Below, one piece after another: positions 12,641 to 23,468 of a DNA stretch of 64,000 nucleotides (within the stretch, counting starts at the first letter, position 1; each line of letters begins with the position of its first letter). The notes below the pieces were generated by a model. It had not been told where the DNA came from and did not search any database. It saw nothing but the letters and a program-made list of their open reading frames with translations. The DNA is from Silene latifolia (taxonomy: Eukaryota; Streptophyta; Magnoliopsida; Caryophyllales; Caryophyllaceae). Both the position numbers and the translations under genes were made by a program. The stretch covers positions 451,807,311 through 451,871,310 of the forward strand of contig NC_133538.1 of assembly GCF_048544455.1 (NCBI RefSeq), read 5' to 3'.

Positions 12641-14116
12641 TTATTCATCTCTTTCTCCATCATCTTGCTCATCATCATCTTCACCATTTCCAACAACCTC
12701 ATTGTCTTCCACCACGTCCCTAGATGCACCCGGAAACAAGGCTTCCTTATCCGCCCAACTAGGCAAAGGACAAGATGGATCAAGGAGTCCTTGCCGAGCT
12801 AGATGTAAGAGGGGAGGATATTGAGCCAAATAAGCATTCTTCCGATCTTCATAAGCTTGCTTGTGCATGGCTTGCATAAGAAGAGTGACATAGTCTTTCC
12901 CAATTTCAACTCCTTGCGGTTTGAACTCTTCATACACAAAGGGGTAAGGCGGTATAACAATGGAAGAGGAGGGAGTTTCATGATCACCCTTTTGTTGTTG
13001 AATGATGTACTCGGCTTCTTCGGATAGGGGAAGTAAATAGTTGGTCCGGTGGACACTTAGACGACAAATCTTCGCGGGTAAAGTGAATGATCGAGCCTCA
13101 CTAGTAAGCCACCCATACTTGGTGTCAAGGGGATTGTGAGCAACCCACTTGAACTTGTTAATCATGATAGACATATCAATAAGATGGCCACCTTCCTTTG
13201 CCTTGTACTTGCTATCCTTATTGAAATTAGGATCAAAGTGCTTGGCTAGGACCGTGACTAGGCCGCCATTAACAATAACGGTTGTACCCTTCTTCCCACT
13301 ATCAACATGGAGCCATCTATCAACCAATAGCCTCAAAGAATTGTAAGGCTTGGTATGAATTCTTCCAATATTCAAAGCCGATTCAAGGAGAATAAAATCA
13401 AGTCTTGTGAAATGATTGGTGTCTTTCCTAGTAATTATGGTATTTCCCACAACTTTGTGCCATACTCTTATGCCCGGATGATGGACCAAAAGAGCACGAC
13501 AAACATGAAAATCATCAAATTTCTTCCCGGAGATTGCCTCCCAAAGAGGCTCGGGGTCATACTTCCCATATTGCTTATAATATTTCTCTTCATCGCTAAG
13601 ACCCAAAATTTCACCCAATTCCGGAAAGGTAATGCGTCTACTAGTGTTAGCTAGACGAAACTCAAGATTTTCCCTATTCTCAATTTTGGTCACTTTTAAA
13701 GAACTTAAGAATTCTAAGACAAGGGAGGGGTATGTTACTTCCTTTGTTTCAAACAATTTCTTCAAACCCATGGCATTGAAAAAGGCTTTTGTTTGTTCAA
13801 GAACACCCAATTTCTCCAAAGCATCTTTACATATGAATTTGGTGGGTTGAATTGATTTCATAGCAAACTTGGCAAATGTCTTTCTAAGGGTATCGGAAAT
13901 AAAAGTTACCTCCGGATAATGCAAGAGTTGATCGATTACCGGAGTAGAAGGTGATGCTCCCATAGAAGTTTGTTGTTGTTGTTGTTGCACTTCCAAGGTT
14001 GGTGTTGCTACCACCATTGCCAAAGCTTTCTTTGTTTGGAGAGCTTTTTGCCTTTGAGAGAGAGCCTTTGCCTTTGGTGCCTTTGTTGCCTTTGTTGCAC
14101 CCTTTGTCCTTGCCAT
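12641..14116 (-). CDS. Athila ORF1-like protein of E1 (491 aa)
   Basis: Intact 491-codon frame starting at the ATG at 14116, within a Lys/Thr/Ala-rich basic N-terminus (MARTKGATKATK). The body (about residues 60-420) carries a PTKF/Y motif, an RRITFPELGEILGLS block, a CRALLVHHPGI block and a GGLVTVLAKHF block, all shared with the E4 protein at 33942-35399. It ends in a proline-containing segment and an acidic Asp/Glu tail. The pattern resembles the ATHILA ORF-1 / putative plant transposon protein families, whose biochemical role is not established; family naming is from memory. It sits 1 kb downstream of gag-protease, where autonomous Athila elements have pol and an env-like ORF. No membrane segment or signal peptide is evident, so an envelope role is not supported. 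The acidic tail is probably truncated, because the next codons after the stop still resemble the longer E4 tail. Confidence 0.75.
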   Translation of the reverse strand: MARTKGATKATKAPKAKALSQRQKALQTKKALAMVVATPTLEVQQQQQQTSMGASPSTPVIDQLLHYPEVTFISDTLRKTFAKFAMKSIQPTKFICKDALEKLGVLEQTKAFFNAMGLKKLFETKEVTYPSLVLEFLSSLKVTKIENRENLEFRLANTSRRITFPELGEILGLSDEEKYYKQYGKYDPEPLWEAISGKKFDDFHVCRALLVHHPGIRVWHKVVGNTIITRKDTNHFTRLDFILLESALNIGRIHTKPYNSLRLLVDRWLHVDSGKKGTTVIVNGGLVTVLAKHFDPNFNKDSKYKAKEGGHLIDMSIMINKFKWVAHNPLDTKYGWLTSEARSFTLPAKICRLSVHRTNYLLPLSEEAEYIIQQQKGDHETPSSSIVIPPYPFVYEEFKPQGVEIGKDYVTLLMQAMHKQAYEDRKNAYLAQYPPLLHLARQGLLDPSCPLPSWADKEALFPGASRDVVEDNEVVGNGEDDDEQDDGERDE

Positions 14117-14449
14117 TTGATGAACTAACCAAGAAAAGAATCAAAAATCTTCAATTTGTAGAATGCCCAAATCGATTTGAAGGTGAAAGGCTTTGCCTTT
14201 ATGAAATCAAAAATCGATTCAAAGGTTGAAGAATTTGTTCTTGGTTTTGATTTTTATTGAAGATGGAGTGATTGATTTGTTGTTTGAAGGATGGTTTGAT
14301 TTGATTTTGGTGGATTTTGTTGAGGGTTTTTGTTTTTGTGATGGAGAGGATGAGGGTTTTGATGTTGTGGGTAGTGTTTGTGAGTGAATGAATGAATGAA
14401 TGAAGGTGGGGTGGGTATTTGAAGAAGTCGACAATTTCAGGACGCAGGG

Positions 14450-14815
14450 ACAATCCGTGCGGATTGGGCGCAATCCGTGCGGATTCTGCAGCTTCAAAAT
14501 TTTCAAAATCCCGCCTAGAGACGGGCGGATTACAGGAATCCGCTCGGATTCTTTTTGAGGGACGGGCGGATTACTGTGCGGGACGGACGGATTTCAGATC
14601 CGAGATTTTTCTTTGTTTTCTTCAAGCAAAGACGGGCGTCTTGTATAAAAGACGGACGGATTCTGTGAGACGGGCGTCTTTCCAGAAATCCGCTCGGATT
14701 CTTTAACAGTCAAGAAATTTGCAATTTCAGCTCAGCCCAGGACGGGCGTCTTCTCAGCAGGACGCTCGGATTTGCTGCAGACGGGCGGATTCTCAAGAAT
14801 CCGCTCGGATTCTTC
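14450..14815. repeat. Palindrome-rich spacer between gag-protease and ORF1-like gene in E1
   Basis: About 17 motif copies: full near-palindromes AATCCGTGCGGATT (twice) and AATCCGCTCGGATT (three times), half-site forms GACGGGCGGATT, GACGGACGGATT and GACGCTCGGATT, and GACGGGCGTCTT. They are separated by AT-rich filler. The set matches the LTR clusters of the same family. It lies upstream of the ORF1-like start on the minus strand, so a regulatory or structural role in expressing that ORF is conceivable but unproven. Confidence 0.8.
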
Positions 14816-15159
14816 TCTGTTGTACCCGGATTCACTTCATTCGTGCACAATGCATTTCCCTTATCATTCTTTCTTTCTTTCTTTCAAATCTTGTGTTCTT
14901 CATTGTGGGGGCACTACTAAGGCATGAATAGCCTAGGCAATTGCCATCCCCACACTAAGGTAAAGCACTACACATCAATTGAAATCGTTAGTCCCTCCCT
15001 CACTTCTCTCTTTCATGACAATTATTTTGATCAAAGTAAATAAAATCCAAAAATGACAAAAATGCAATACAAGAATTGAAATGTAAGTTAGGGAGTTAGA
15101 AATATTTACAAGTGGTGGTTTAGGGAGGACTCCACCAAACTCTCATTCTTGATGAGATG

Positions 15160-17954
15160 TCAAGGGGGCATGTTCAAGGTGTTGTTGATGTTGCTCAACA
15201 CCTTGAAGAAGTAATCAAAAGCTTGTTCATTGTTATGGTAGAGGTCCTCAATAGACCGTGGTCCTTGTTGTTGATCATGATCGATGGCATGCCCAATGTA
15301 GGGATTAAAGATCCCTTCAAATTCGTCGTCCCAAAGACCACAAACTTCATTGAGTTGATCATTGAAAATCTCTTGCTTAGATGGAGACAACTCTCCCAAT
15401 TTCTTCTCTTGGCCAATGAGGCCATCCTCTTCTTCCTTGGTTGATTTTGATGAGCTTTGCAAGCTCTCCTTGTCACAATTCACTTGCTCTTTGAATGGAG
15501 CATCTTCAATTTTCTTCCTCCATTGTAGTTCCGATTTCTTCCTTTCATCTTTTCGGCTATAATGGTCAATCATGAAACATGGCTCATGCAAACGAGGAGC
15601 TCTCATGGTCTTGTCAAGATTAAAAGTTATGCTTTCATCTCCCACTTCGAGAGTGAGCTCTCCATGTTTCACATCAATCACCGCACCCGCGGTGTGTAGG
15701 AAAGGTCTTCCTAAGATGATTGGAATGTTGGAATCTTCCTCCATATCAATAATGACAAAGTCCACCGGGATGAAAAACTTCCCAATTCGCACGGGGACAT
15801 CTTCCCATATCCCTAATGGTGTCTTCGTCGATCTATCGGCCATTTGAAGAGTGATATTGGTGCATTTAAGCTCTCCCATTCCCAACCTTTTACTCACCGA
15901 GTATGGCATGACACTCACACTAGCCCCTAGATCACATAAGGCTTCGTTGATCGTCGTGTCGCCAATGGTACACGGTATTGAGAAGCTTCCCGGATCCTTT
16001 AACTTTGGAGGTGAACTCCCTTGAAGTATTGCACTACTCACCTTAGTAAAGGCGATAGTCTCAAGTTTCCGGATCGACTTCTTCTTTGTGAGGATATCTT
16101 TCATGTACTTTGCATAGGCCGGAACATGATTGATTAATTCCGTGAAGGGAATTGAGACTTCTAAATTCTTCACAATTTCCATGAACTTTCCAAGTTGATC
16201 ATCAAATTTGGGCTTGGCTTGACGACTTGGAAAAGGAAGTCTAATTACAATGGGCTCCTTCTCTTTGGCCTTGTCTTCATTTTTCTTTGAACTTTCTTCT
16301 TTTGATGATTCCCCTTCTTTGGGGCTTTGCACAATTTCTTCCTTCTCACTAGCTTTCACAACTTCATTCTCAACTTTCTCCTTCGGTGCCTCATATCTTG
16401 TACCACTTCTCAAGTGAATGGCACTAACCGTTTCATGTCTAGGGGGATTACTTTGAGGTGGTAATTGCCCCTTTTGTCTTTGTGAGCTTGAAGATGCTAG
16501 TTGAGTCAATTGTGTTTCCAACATCTTGGTGTGAGCTAGAATGTTGTTGATGGTGGTGTCTTTTGCTTGGCTATCATTTTGCATTTGGGTGAAAAATTCT
16601 TGTTGATTCTTTTGCATTTGGAGGACCGCTTTTTGGACATCAAAACCTTGGTCATTTTGGTGATTGTATGGATTTTGATTTTGGTAACCTTGGTTTTGAT
16701 TGTAAAAGGGTCTTTGATTTTGATTTCTCATGGGTGGTGGAGTGTATGTTGTTTGAGGGTTTTGAACATTTTGGCTTTTGTATGAGAGATTTGGATGGAA
16801 CTTGGTGTTTTCATTGTAAAAATTTGAATAAGGGGTACCACTTTTGTAAGCTTGGAAAGCATTAACTTGTTCGGTTGTTCCCCTACACTCACTTGAGTCA
16901 TGACCCAAAGTTCCACAATTCTCACATATCCCACTTGGGATTGATGAGGATGCCGTCATGGCATTGACATGATGCTTTGATGATTTTGAGTTTTCCTCAA
17001 GTCTAGCCATAGCTTGTTCAAACTTCAAGTTGATTGTGTCAATGTGAGCACTAAGTTGAGCACCCAATTGAGTAACGGAGTCCACTTCGTACTTTCCTCC
17101 TCTAGTAGCCTTGCGAGGTCTACTATATTGTGAATTATGGACCGCCATTTCCTCAATCTTGTTCCATGTTTGATTGTCATCAACTTCGGTGAACATTCCA
17201 TTTGATCCCATATTGAGAATGTTCCTTGAATCTTCATATAAACCATTCCAAAATTGTTGCACTAAAAACCATTCGCTAAGTCCATGGTGAGGACATGAGC
17301 GACAAATACCTTTGAACCTCTCCCAAGCTTCATACAAAGATTCTTCATCCCTTTGCTTAAAACCCGTAATTTGAGCTCTTAGCATGTTAGTCTTTTCCGG
17401 TGGGTAGAATTTTTTGTAGAAGGCTAGAGCTAACTTCTTCCAAGAATCTATTCCAAGGGTGGCCTTATCAAGGCCCTTCAACCATTGCTTTGCGGTGCCG
17501 ATTAACGAAAAAGAAAATAAGACCCATCTTATTTGGTCTTGAGTCACGCCCGTTTGAGAGATAGCTTCACAATAATCGCAAAAGGTTTCCATATGAGAAT
17601 GAGGGTCCTCACTAGGCATCCCCCGAATTGGCTCCTCTCAACTAGTTGGATGAAGGCGGACTTGGCAATAAAATTACCGGTGAGATGTTGCGGTGTAGGA
17701 GTACCATTTGGTAGATCCTCCTCGGTGGGTATAGAGTGTGACGAGAATTTAGGCATTGTAGGTGGATTTTGTGGGATATTGTGTAATGGGTTTTCTTCTC
17801 CTTCTATTGCGAAAGGATTGACAAACTCACTAGTGGGTTGAACAACTTCACCAACACCTCCCAAATTCCTCCTAACAAGTCTCCTATTATTCGTCAAGGT
17901 TCTTTCGATTTCGCGGTCAAAAGGTAACAAATCTCTTTGTAACCTTCTAGACAT
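15160..17954 (-). pseudogene. E1 gag-protease, one frameshift
   Basis: Starts at the ATG of MSRRLQRD (17954) and ends at 15160. A 1-nt deletion in a C-run near 17619-17624 breaks the frame; E4 keeps the longer run and reads through. After the break, 819 codons are open. They contain a Retrotrans_gag-type capsid domain (roughly residues 25-130 of that part: TAKQWLKGL, FYKKFYPPEK, ESLYEAWERFK), a CX2CX4HX4C nucleocapsid knuckle CENCGTLGHDSSEC (about 231-245), a Gln/Asn-rich stretch, a Lys/Glu-rich linker and an aspartic protease with DLGAS in place of the canonical DT/SGA and ILGRPFL downstream (about 540-660). The frame then ends without RT. DLGA is typical of Athila proteases. Apart from the single frameshift it looks recently functional. 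Confidence 0.85.
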
Positions 17955-18070
17955 GCAAAATATCAAACAACTCGAAAACAATTAGAACAAACCTTGAGGA
18001 GTTTTACTTCCCCAAGGTGAAAAAGACACAACTAATAACAACAAAAGAAATCTTAAATCAATTAAACACC

Positions 18071-18089
18071 GTCCCCGGCAACGGCGCCA
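18071..18089 (-). other. E1 primer binding site (tRNA-Asp type)
   Basis: The minus strand reads TGGCGCCGTTGCCGGGGAC next to the 5' LTR. This is the classical Athila primer site complementary to the 3' end of tRNA-Asp. E4 has the same at 39285-39302. Confidence 0.85.
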
Positions 18090-18093
18090 TTTT

Positions 18094-19852
18094 TTATCGA
18101 GGCCATTTCGTGTTCACAATTAAGCATATGTGGTCGTTGGTCAATGGTCGATACAAAACACAATTTATACTCCACAAACAACTCTACAATTAGTAAAGAG
18201 GCAAGTAAAGGTCGGATCCCAAGGGACGGGTATTGAAATGAGAATTCTATTGTAACTAGTAGTGTCTAGGGGTGTCACAAATTGGGTTGATGTAGAAGGT
18301 TACTAAACTAAAATAACAATGAAAATAAACTAGCAAGATGAATAAAATAAGGGGTGTAAACAATTGATTAAAGGCACTAGGGTGTCATGGGTTCATAGGG
18401 GAGTCATGGGATATGATCATACAAACATGTTCTCAAATTATAAGCAAGCAATTATTGTTGTGATGGATTGAGTTGGGTTATATCTTACAATCCTAGGAAA
18501 GTTTGGGTCCGGAGCCGAATCGATTAGATTGTACAACACCTACAAGTCGACTTAATCTTTCCTACTCAACACATGCATGGTCTAACAAGACTCGAGTTGG
18601 GTTATGTCTTACAAGTCAAGTTGAAAGGATAGAAGATGATAGTAAATGCAAGGATTCATAGGCTTAGCATTTCATCAAATATAACATGTGCATGTATTAA
18701 GATCAAAACAAGCAAGCAAATAAGATATGAAAGCATATTAATTTAAGCATGAATCATTCCCCATGTTGGTTTCCCCTAATCACCCATTAAACCCTAGCTA
18801 AGAGACTACTCACTCATTATCATATTGATCATGCTAGAAAGGTTGTCAATCATACTAACATAATGAAACATGATGAATAAATGAAAGTAATTAACAATAA
18901 TTAAAAAGGGATTAAGAGATTATACCTACTAATGATTCCAATAATAAAGCAAGAATAATAGAAGTACTTGAATCCTAGATTGAGAGGTTGTCAATCTCCC
19001 AATAATAACCCAAATAATCTTCAATTACCCAAAATAAAGGAAGAACAAGAGAGAGATTAAAGAACTAAAACTTGGATTAAAACTTGATTAATACTTGATT
19101 ACAATATTAAAGAGAGATTTGATTGATATTAACTACACTAATTATTGATAAGAAGAACATGCTCCTCTAATTAGCCTAATGGGGTATTTATAGTGAAAAT
19201 TAGGGAGGATGCATTAGGGTTAACTAAGGGCTAAACTAGTAATTACACTTTTTAAGTTGAGCAAGGAGAATCCGGTATTTTCTGAGAGAAGGGCTTCTCT
19301 TTTCGTAGCTTGAAGAATGAAAAACGTCTTTGTCATCAAATCCGTGCGGATTGGAGTCGGGACGGCCGGATCTGGGCTGAGGAATCCGAGCGGATTCAAG
19401 AGAGGGACGCTCGGATTGTGCTGGGGGAATCCGAGTGGATTCCAAGGTGGGACGCTCGGATTGGGCTGGACGGACGGGCGGATTTGGTACAATCCGTTCG
19501 GATTGTTGGTCAGCTTCAATTTTTCTTCTTTTCTTCCCTTTTCTTCATAAATTCCTTGGGGATTTCCTCGGGGACTCAAGGATCCTTTTCTCAACATTGC
19601 TCTTCTACTATGATATGTACAAGGGCCTTCTAGTCTTGTCTCTCCTTGATGCTTGGTCATTGAATACAATCAATTTAGCCTTGTTTTGCCATGAAAATGC
19701 AAGATTCTTACTCCATTCCTACCAAGGGATCAAAATCTCAAAGAATATGCAAAACAAAGAACTAAAGATAAGAAATGACCCAAATAGGCACTAAAAAGCA
19801 TGGAAACAATGGTAATTCGGGGGCTAAATATGCGCCAATTATGGTCACATCA
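18094..19852 (-). repeat. E1 5' LTR (right)
   Basis: 1759 bp, matching 81-1844. Its inner end reads TTATCGAGG on the plus strand where the other copy reads TGATCGAGG, so the terminal CA dinucleotide is mutated here. TATA-type box at 19183-19193; palindrome cluster at 19337-19508; outer end cacatca followed by TSD tttac. Confidence 0.9.
19337..19508. repeat. GC-rich palindrome cluster in E1 right LTR
   Basis: Same order of AATCCGNNCGGATT and GACGCTCGGATT motifs as at 1331-1497. One full site has changed to AATCCGAGTGGATT. Confidence 0.8.
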
Positions 19853-19857
19853 TTTAC
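19853..19857. repeat. Target site duplication of E1, right copy (tttac)
   Basis: Pairs with 76-80 and marks the point where E5 sequence resumes. Confidence 0.9.
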
Positions 19858-19977
19858 AAACACAATCGAAAGGTATTCCAGTACCGCGGGCGCCACGGGT
19901 CCACTCCCCTCCCCAATCTCAGGCTGTGTCACCCTTCCCCGTTTACTCTGACGGGTCCCTACGTTCGGTCTCGGCAT
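19858..19977 (-). pseudogene. E5 ORF1 fragment (start), split by E1
   Basis: Minus-strand frame beginning at the ATG at 19977 (MPRPNVGTRQSKRG), directly after aaacag, which could also act as a splice acceptor. A Lys/Arg-rich start is followed by a Gly/Pro stretch and a hydrophobic segment. The frame is interrupted by E1 and continues at 80-1. The downstream part resembles the N-terminal region of the E1/E4 ORF1-like proteins, which makes E5 Athila-related. Here the ORF is the first in the element, after a 2.2-kb leader. Confidence 0.5.
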
Positions 19978-22168
19978 CTGTTTCAGCATATAACTTAAAC
20001 AAATTTGTATAGGCATGTGAAGCACATAATTCATATATTTGAACTTTGAATGCGAAGCTAAGTACACACGTCACTAACGAATTCCTAATTTGATATGTAA
20101 ACTCAGTTTATAGCCACTCATGTTCAATAGTTGTGAAAAGTTTATCATGGCGAACACACATACCCAACCAATTCTAACATCCTAGCATGATTCAATGTTA
20201 CTCCATACACACTTTTAATAACATGTGAGGTACTTGTACATTCTCATAGAAAAGTAATTTAGAACATATCATCATCAACTTTCGTTATTAGACACAAAAC
20301 AATTCAATTAGGCTTGTCAGACGGTCTCTACAGCTGTAACAAATTTGACATATTCCCCATCAATTAACATTACCACTATCATATTGAAGTTTATCCCTTA
20401 CCTAAACATTCATATTCAACACCAAATTTCAAATATAAAAGACGGATTTCAATTTGGGGCACTTTTAAGACGGAGTTTTAAGGCAACTTTTTAAGGTGAA
20501 AATCATCAAAATTCATTCTTCCACATGATATAAACAATGAAAAGTACTCAATTCCATCATCTAATCAATGTAACACAATCAAAATAATTTTTTTGATTTC
20601 ATAACCCTAGAAATTTCGGCCCCCAAATTTCGTGATTTCCAATCTATTTTATAGCAATTAATCACCAACAATCAAGAAAAGAAGGCATGTGAATCATATT
20701 ACAACAATTAAAAGCAATAACATATCCATATGAATCGAAAATTTCAGATTACACCTTCATTCCAACAAATTTAAAGCAATAAAAACATGTAAATAGAGGA
20801 AAGATCATACCATGATTAAATAGGCAAGTAAAAGAACAAAACTAACAAGCAAAAACAACCCCAAGAATCACTACCAACACAAGATGAGAAGAGGTTTTGA
20901 GAGGCATTTAGGCTTAGGGTTTCGAAATAAAGGAGATGGAATAAAAGGAATGAGAAAAGTGAGGGTTTTATGAAACCCGTAAGAACTTCTGCACTGTAGC
21001 CTACTCGATCGAATGTCTAGGATACTCGATCGAGTGCCCTCTACTCAATCGAGTAGGCGCTATTTCGTCGAGTATCTGCAGAAAATTTCCACATCCCGAC
21101 GCCATAGCTTCCTAACGAGATCGAGTGAGGACTACTCGGTCTAGTAAGCACTCGCACTCGATCAAGTATGGTCAAGTACATGGTCAAAACTACGAAGTAG
21201 ATCGAAGATTCCTGCAAAAACAATATCGCGTGTCGATTCCAAACTAAGTTCGGAATTCGGCACTAATTATCACACTCGTTCACGTATTACCATTATCACT
21301 CAAGCATACCATATCGTCTCAACAATCAAGGCTTATGTCATACTATGCTACAACAAATTACCCAACTCGGTTCACCTGCTACCGAGTCATTCACAAGCAT
21401 AATCACGTCATCATACCATACTTAACTTTGTCTTACCACATTACTACTAAACTCAGGTTCATATCAACATAAAACATATAATTAACATTAATTCATTCTT
21501 TCATATGTCATAAAAATATAATGTATACTCTACATAACAAATTAATCTATCATATTCCAAATCCAATCATAAGTAAATCATCTTACATGAATCGATTGTC
21601 ACGCAGCGGAAAATTTCAACCAATAAACAAAGCATATACGCATTACTATATGCTATGTCTCATATTATAACTCAACAATTCTTTCACTATCATCTTTATA
21701 GCTATAAAAGGAATTATAACTCATATATGCTTACCGTTATTATCGACCTGAAGCAAACACTAACATGATCACTTTCATATCACGGCATACACTTCCACAT
21801 TTTCACGCATCTCTATCAAACAAGCTTTTATCACGTTTCTCATAACCCTTTCACAAACTCCCTAATCGTGCCCAAAACTTCACTATACACCATTCAAACG
21901 TAACTACTATACCCATCTCTACATTACCAAGGACTCGACCGCAATTAACTCTGACACAACTAACATACACATCACATACATACACATGGACTCCACATTC
22001 CCATACCCTGTGACTGGCGTAAGTACCATGGGGCCAAGATTTTGAAATGAGGGCGCCTACTCACCCAAAATCTAGCATCAACGAGGCTCCCATTATACAT
22101 ACACCAGGTTCATTTTATTAGACTCATTACGTTCATTAAATTCATTTGTTACAGGTTCCAAAATCGTC
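19978..22168 (-). other. E5 5' leader with palindrome cluster
   Basis: AT-rich, about 2.2 kb between the E5 primer site and its first ATG. No frame over about 60 codons stands out. The only conspicuous structure is the CTCGATCGAG cluster at 21002-21175. Long untranslated leaders are common in Athila-like elements. Confidence 0.6.
21002..21175. repeat. ACTCGATCGAGT palindrome cluster, E5 leader
   Basis: Five to seven variants of the 14-bp palindrome TACTCGATCGAGTA (one nearly complete site plus copies with 1-3 changes such as TACTCAATCGAGTA and TTTCGTCGAGTA). The same motif forms a tighter cluster in the E5 LTR at 23261-23358. Confidence 0.8.
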
Positions 22169-22180
22169 GCTCTGATACCA
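22169..22180 (-). other. E5 primer binding site (initiator Met type)
   Basis: The minus strand reads TGGTATCAGAGC, three bases from the LTR end. It is a perfect match to the common plant initiator-Met tRNA primer site and shows that E5 reads on the minus strand. Confidence 0.85.
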
Positions 22181-22183
22181 CTT

Positions 22184-23468
22184 TGTAACACCCCCATATC
22201 CAGAGGAACCTTAACTAAGCCTTCCTTAGCATATAAGAGCATTACCATCTCGGTTACCCGAGAACAGTAATAATCAAATGTCGATAAAAGAACTATTATG
22301 TTACGTTACAAGTGATTTAAACCAACTGACGATATAAAAGATACAGTTCAATGACTATCCACTAATGCTATCAAATCTCGTGAAGACTCATCCCTGCCAG
22401 GACACCAGCTATCAACGACATCAACACCTGTTAAGACAGACTGCTCACCATAAGGGATCACGACAGACACATAAAACAACAAGACAACCACACAAGGTCA
22501 GTACTGAGATAAGATACATCAATGCCAACAACACCTAAGAATCCAATACAACACAATCAGTCACACACAAGCACGCCCACACCGATCAATCTCCGTCACC
22601 GACTGTTCACTGGAACAGCCCTGCCAGTGGGGGACCGCAGTCGTACCCACCAAATCCCCGCTCATCATACGGAGCGATAACCATGTCCCATTAATGTGCA
22701 CATCCTCTTCCGTGGCGGGTTCCACGAAAGGCGAAACTAGGGCGTGAAGCCACTCCCGCAAGTGACTCCACTCAACCGAGAACGCATCTCGAGAACCAGA
22801 GGCAAACAATCACAATCACAACCATATATACGCTGCCACACAACACAATCGTAATACAACACTAACGACACAACAATCGACACACTAGACTATCTACAGA
22901 AACTGAGTAGGCGAACCTACCTTTAAGCAACTGCAACCAATCCACGCCAACATACGACATATCCAGCAATCAAGCAAAGCCTATAACCACAACACAATCA
23001 TCTATTACTATCAAGCAAACCCTAATTGTAAAGACAAGGATACGGATGATGATGACAACATACCTACAAGGCGAAACCCGGCAAAAGACCGCTACCCGAC
23101 TCAAGCTATTCTCTCTTAAGGCACAAGGACCTTCAAAAGGCTTCCGTGGAGGTTTTATGGTGAAGGGAAGGGAAAGGGGCGACTAGATAATAGAAGGAAT
23201 GAGGCATAAATGATTTGCGGATTTAACAAAACGCGATTAAAAACCCTCGCTGAAAACCCGATACTCGATCGAGTACCCCACATACTCGATCGAGCGACCC
23301 CCTACTCGATCGAGTAACCACGCTACTCGATCGAGTAGCCTCTACTTTATCGAGTACCACTCATAACTCGTAACCCAAGATAGCTTTGGCACGCACTTCT
23401 AAGAACTATTCCCGCTCCCAAGCTCAGTCAACGCTGGTCAAAGGGTCCCTAAATGGGCGGGTATTACA
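22184..23468 (-). repeat. E5 5' LTR (only one LTR of E5 in window)
   Basis: 1285 bp, plus strand TGTAACACCCCC...GGTATTACA. The inner end is fixed by the primer site. The outer end is fixed because the following sequence (atggcgttagaaac) lines up with the E1 3' region at about 2290. It contains a GC-rich block (22560-22810) and the palindrome cluster 23261-23358. The partner LTR lies left of the window. Confidence 0.85.
23261..23358. repeat. TACTCGATCGAGTA palindrome array, E5 LTR
   Basis: Five sites in under 100 bp, about 15-22 bp apart. Two are complete 14-bp palindromes, two lose one or two flanking bases and one reads TACTTTATCGAGTA. The family-specific motif is shared with the E5 leader. 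Confidence 0.85.

Larger units (their letters stand above)
81..19852 (-). mobile_element. E1: Athila-like Ty3/gypsy LTR retrotransposon lacking RT and integrase, complete ends
   Basis: Bounded by two LTRs of about 1.76 kb (81-1844 and 18094-19852) and by a 5-bp target duplication, tttac. It reads on the minus strand: 5' LTR on the right, PBS at 18071-18089, gag-protease 17954-15160, palindrome-rich spacer, Athila ORF1-like protein 14116-12641, roughly 2 kb of 3' noncoding DNA, polypurine tract at 1845-1858, 3' LTR on the left. The copia element E2 (8756 bp) is inserted in the 3' noncoding part, so E1 itself is about 11 kb. No reverse transcriptase, RNase H or integrase is present, so it must depend on a helper. 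About 15-20 differences between its LTRs (about 1%, counted by eye) indicate a fairly recent insertion. Confidence 0.9.

Noticed and set aside
12605-14229. Several plus-strand frames of 65-99 codons opposite the E1 ORF1-like gene
   Set aside because: Shadows of the minus-strand gene, whose 491 codons carry blocks shared with E4. The same holds opposite gag-protease and E7 pol.
14219-14506. Minus-strand frames of 84-95 codons upstream of the ORF1-like start
   Set aside because: Ser/Thr/Lys-rich translation of low-complexity leader DNA, with no counterpart in E4.
22561-22809. 82-codon minus-strand frame in the GC-rich part of the E5 LTR
   Set aside because: Lies inside an LTR and shows no motif. 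Long frames are expected by chance in this GC-rich block.
21002-23358. CRISPR array or satellite DNA from the regularly spaced CTCGATCGAG sites
   Set aside because: Units are short palindromes with variable 3-20 bp gaps in a plant retroelement LTR and leader. No long direct repeats with unique spacers and no tandem monomer structure.
22184-23468. E5 as a solo LTR
   Set aside because: A perfect primer site and a 2.2-kb leader with an ORF1 start follow on its inner side, and the body resumes on the far side of E1. It is one end of a larger element.
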